Assembly (NCBI RefSeq): GCF_013407595.1
Contig: NZ_JABEKX010000001.1
Coordinates: 328,522-392,521 of the forward strand
Direction: 5' to 3'
DNA from: Lacticaseibacillus absianus
GTDB lineage: Bacteria > Bacillota > Bacilli > Lactobacillales > Lactobacillaceae
DNA length: 64,000 nucleotides
Position 1 is the first letter of the stretch; each line of letters begins with the position of its first letter. The notes below the pieces were generated by a model. That model was not told the DNA's origin. It saw only the letters and a program-made list of their open reading frames with translations, and made no database searches. Shown here piece by piece: positions 61,982 to 64,000 of the stretch. A program made the position numbers and the translations under genes.

Positions 61982-62094
61982 TTGGCGGACCATGCGTGAA
62001 TTTTTTGAATAAATTGAATATTCGCCAACAATAATCATATTTGTTCAGTTTAAGTCTAAAAGCTGGTAACATCAAGAAACAGAAAGCGTTTTCC
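61982..62094 (+). promoter_or_regulatory. fucI promoter region with inverted TTGGCG/CGCCAA and cre site
   Basis: This AT-rich stretch has TTGGCG (61982) and its inverse CGCCAA (62023-62028), both next to AATATT, as possible operator halves. TTGAAT (62014) and CATATT (62036) at 16 bases make a modest promoter. AGAAAGCGTTTTCC (62081-62094) matches cre at 12 of 14, downstream of the promoter, suggesting glucose repression. Confidence 0.45.
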
Positions 62095-62113
62095 CTTAAA
62101 GGAGGAAATCAGA

Positions 62114-63901
62114 ATGTTGGACATGACTTTTCCGAAGATCGGCATTCGGCCGACGATCGATGGCCGCCGGCACGGTATCCGCGAGTCACTAGAGGACCAG
62201 ACGATGCAGATGGCGCAAGCCGTGGCCAAGCTGCTCGAGCGCACGCTGCGCTACCCGGACGGGACGCCGGTGCAGACCGTGATCGCCGACTCGACCATCG
62301 GCGGCGTCGCAGAGGCGGCGCGTGCTAAGGCCAAGTTCGACCGCGCCGGGATCTGTGGCACGATCACCGTCACGCCGTGCTGGTGTTACGGCAGCGAGAC
62401 GATGGACATGAGCCCCGACCTGCCGCACGCGATCTGGGGTTTCAACGGAACGGAGCGCCCGGGCGCCGTCTACCTGGCGGCAGTGCTAGCCGCGCATGCG
62501 CAAAAAGGCATCCCGGCCTTCGGGATCTACGGCCACGACGTGCAAGACGCTGACGCCACCGCGATCCCGGCGGATGTGGCGACCAAGCTGATCCGCTTCG
62601 CCAAGGGGGCGCTGGCCACCGGGTTGATGCACAATAAGTCATACTTATCCATCGGCGGCGTCGCGATGGGGATCGCCGGGTCGACTGTCGATCCAGACTT
62701 TTTCCAGGATTACCTGGGGATGCGCACCGAGTACGTGGACATGTCCGAACTCACGCGGCGCATCGACGAGCACATCTACGACGAGGCGGAATTCCAGCAG
62801 GCGCTGGCCTGGGCGCACGAGAAGACGCCGATCGGCCCAGATCTCTACAACGCGGACAATCCGTTGCAGTTCGATGACGCGGCCAAAGAGGAACAATTGC
62901 AGGCCAGCATCAAGATGCTGATGATCACGCGGGACCTGATGCTCGGCAACCCGCGCCTCGCCGAGCTGGGCTTTGCCGAAGAGGCGGAGGGCCACTTCGC
63001 GCTCGCCGGTGGGTTCCAGGGGCAGCGCCAGTGGACCGACCACTTCCCGAACGGCGACTACATGGAGGCGCTGATCAACTCGCAGTTCGACTGGACCGGC
63101 AAGCACGCGCCGCAGATCCTGGCGACCGAGAACGACAGCCTGAACGGCGCGACGATGCTCTTCAGCTACCTGCTGACGAACACGCCGCAGATCTTCGTCG
63201 ACGTGCGCACCTTCTGGAGCCCCGCGGCCGTCGAACGGGTGACCGGTGAGCGGCTGACAGGCCTGGGCCAAGACGGCTTCTTGCACCTCAGCAACTCCGG
63301 GGCCCAGACGCTCGACGCGACCGGCCAGGAGACCGAAGACGGGCACCCGGCGATCAAGCCGTTCTGGGCGCTCAGCGACGCTGAAGTCGAGGCGAACCTG
63401 GCGCACACGCGCTGGATCCCGGCCAACACCGGCTACTTCCGCGGCGGCGGCTTTTCCAGCAACTACGTCACGACCGGTGGCGACCAGGGCATGCCGGTGA
63501 CGATGAGCCGCCTGAACCTGGTCAAGGGCCTCGGCCCGGTGTTGCAGATCGCCGAAGGGTACGCCATCGACCTGCCGGACCACGTGTTCGACACGATCAA
63601 CCAGCGGACCGATCCGGGCTGGCCGTCCACCTTCTTCGTGCCGCGTCTGACCGGTAGTGGCGCCTTCAAGTCAGTGTACGACGTGATGGATAACTGGGGC
63701 GCTAACCACGGCGGCGTCTCATATGGGCACATCGGGGCAGACCTGATCACCCTGGCGGCGATGCTCCGCATTCCGGTGAACATGCACAACGTCCCCGAAG
63801 ACCAACTGTTCCGGCCGCGGGCCTGGCAGTTGCACGGCACGGCGAACGCTGAGGCTGCAGACTTCGCGGCGTGCAAGACATTCGGCCCGCTGTACCGGTG
63901 A
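62114..63901 (+). CDS. fucI: L-fucose isomerase
   Basis: A 595-residue Mn-dependent ketol isomerase converting L-fucose to L-fuculose. Active-site Glu339 (TENDSLNG) and Asp363 (VDVRTFWSP) match the catalytic pair of FucI. The N-terminus [20 protein letters not shown] is the family start, and [16 protein letters not shown] near residue 85 is conserved. AAAGGAGG precedes ATG 62114. D-arabinose can also be a substrate of this family. A kinase gene follows after 46 bases. Confidence 0.95.
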   Translation: MLDMTFPKIGIRPTIDGRRHGIRESLEDQTMQMAQAVAKLLERTLRYPDGTPVQTVIADSTIGGVAEAARAKAKFDRAGICGTITVTPCWCYGSETMDMSPDLPHAIWGFNGTERPGAVYLAAVLAAHAQKGIPAFGIYGHDVQDADATAIPADVATKLIRFAKGALATGLMHNKSYLSIGGVAMGIAGSTVDPDFFQDYLGMRTEYVDMSELTRRIDEHIYDEAEFQQALAWAHEKTPIGPDLYNADNPLQFDDAAKEEQLQASIKMLMITRDLMLGNPRLAELGFAEEAEGHFALAGGFQGQRQWTDHFPNGDYMEALINSQFDWTGKHAPQILATENDSLNGATMLFSYLLTNTPQIFVDVRTFWSPAAVERVTGERLTGLGQDGFLHLSNSGAQTLDATGQETEDGHPAIKPFWALSDAEVEANLAHTRWIPANTGYFRGGGFSSNYVTTGGDQGMPVTMSRLNLVKGLGPVLQIAEGYAIDLPDHVFDTINQRTDPGWPSTFFVPRLTGSGAFKSVYDVMDNWGANHGGVSYGHIGADLITLAAMLRIPVNMHNVPEDQLFRPRAWQLHGTANAEAADFAACKTFGPLYR

Positions 63902-63947
63902 GCGGGCAGCGATCAGCGCCAGACGCAGTTAAGGGAGGGCAACAGCG

Positions 63948-64000
63948 ATGACACCGAAACATCTGATTGCGATCGACCTCGGGGCCAGCTCGGGACGCCT
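63948..64000 (+). CDS. FGGY-family sugar kinase, N-terminal fragment at window edge
   Basis: Only the first 17 residues are present. They read AIDLGASSGRL after a short start, the phosphate-1 motif of FGGY kinases in the rhamnulokinase/fuculokinase branch. AGGGAGGG precedes ATG 63948. Next to fucI it most likely phosphorylates L-fuculose. Confidence 0.75.
   Translation, partial: MTPKHLIAIDLGASSGR

Noticed and set aside
1-64000. CRISPR arrays, tRNA or rRNA genes, prophage or insertion-sequence transposase genes
   Set aside because: I looked for regularly spaced repeats, cloverleaf-like sequences and transposase motifs and saw none that I could support.

Overview
The window is a GC-rich chromosomal segment (well above 55% GC by eye, with GC-rich third positions) from a Gram-positive bacterium of the Lactobacillaceae. 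Lineage markers are the walR-walK-walH-walI-walJ-htrA cluster, a dltXABCD operon, a single fab/acc operon with FabK, FabT and two FabZ-like genes, a mannose-type PTS followed by manO (DUF956), fused solute-binding/permease amino-acid transporters, and strong GGAGG ribosome binding sites. A high-GC lactobacillus (Lacticaseibacillus-like or a neighbour) is my best guess; the genus is inference. Because of the GC content, many long open frames on the opposite strand are shadows and are left out.

Layout. 1-12570: a YesN/YesM-type two-component system diverges from an alpha-glucoside locus (two LplB/LplC-type permeases, a lipoprotein, a DUF624 protein, two GH65 phosphorylases, beta-phosphoglucomutase). 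The first GH65 gene carries an in-frame TAA. 12629-16165: a cellobiose-type PTS EIIC and a GH1 phospho-beta-glucosidase under a cre site, with a divergent DeoR-type regulator. 16412-19077: an amino-acid ABC transporter behind a lysine riboswitch, so very likely a lysine importer. 19086-21510: an NMT1/SsuA-type ABC importer. 21774-25326: mannose PTS operon and manO. 25329-25634: a repeat-rich intergenic element. 25846-27901: an OmpR/HisKA two-component system. 28020-33619: dlt operon plus a serine hydrolase. 33816-38031: argH, argG and a fused transporter behind candidate ARG boxes. 38162-38830: an alpha/beta hydrolase. 38927-46571: wal operon and htrA. 46623-46961: a cluster of DnaA-box-like 9-mers. 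47084-47488: a HesB-like protein. 47688-57702: the whole fatty acid synthesis operon. 57706-64000: a GH3 glycosidase and an L-fucose-type catabolic cluster (aldolase, DeoR regulator, isomerase, start of a kinase).

How it fits together. The sugar loci form import-plus-cleavage modules feeding glycolysis, several with CcpA-type cre sites near the promoter. Envelope functions (dlt, wal, htrA, fatty acid synthesis) dominate the second half. The fab operon has TTTGA-N3-TCAAA operators at the promoters of fabZ1 and fabT and a third copy inside fabD.

Most interesting signals: a composite intergenic repeat found twice with conserved internal spacing, both times right after an intrinsic terminator; the DnaA-box cluster without dnaA; the intragenic FabT-like site in an AT-rich codon patch; a FabZ-like protein lacking the catalytic histidine; the nonsense codon in GH65; the lysine riboswitch that assigns a transporter; and a 110-bp nested inverted repeat with a perfect 26-bp stem.
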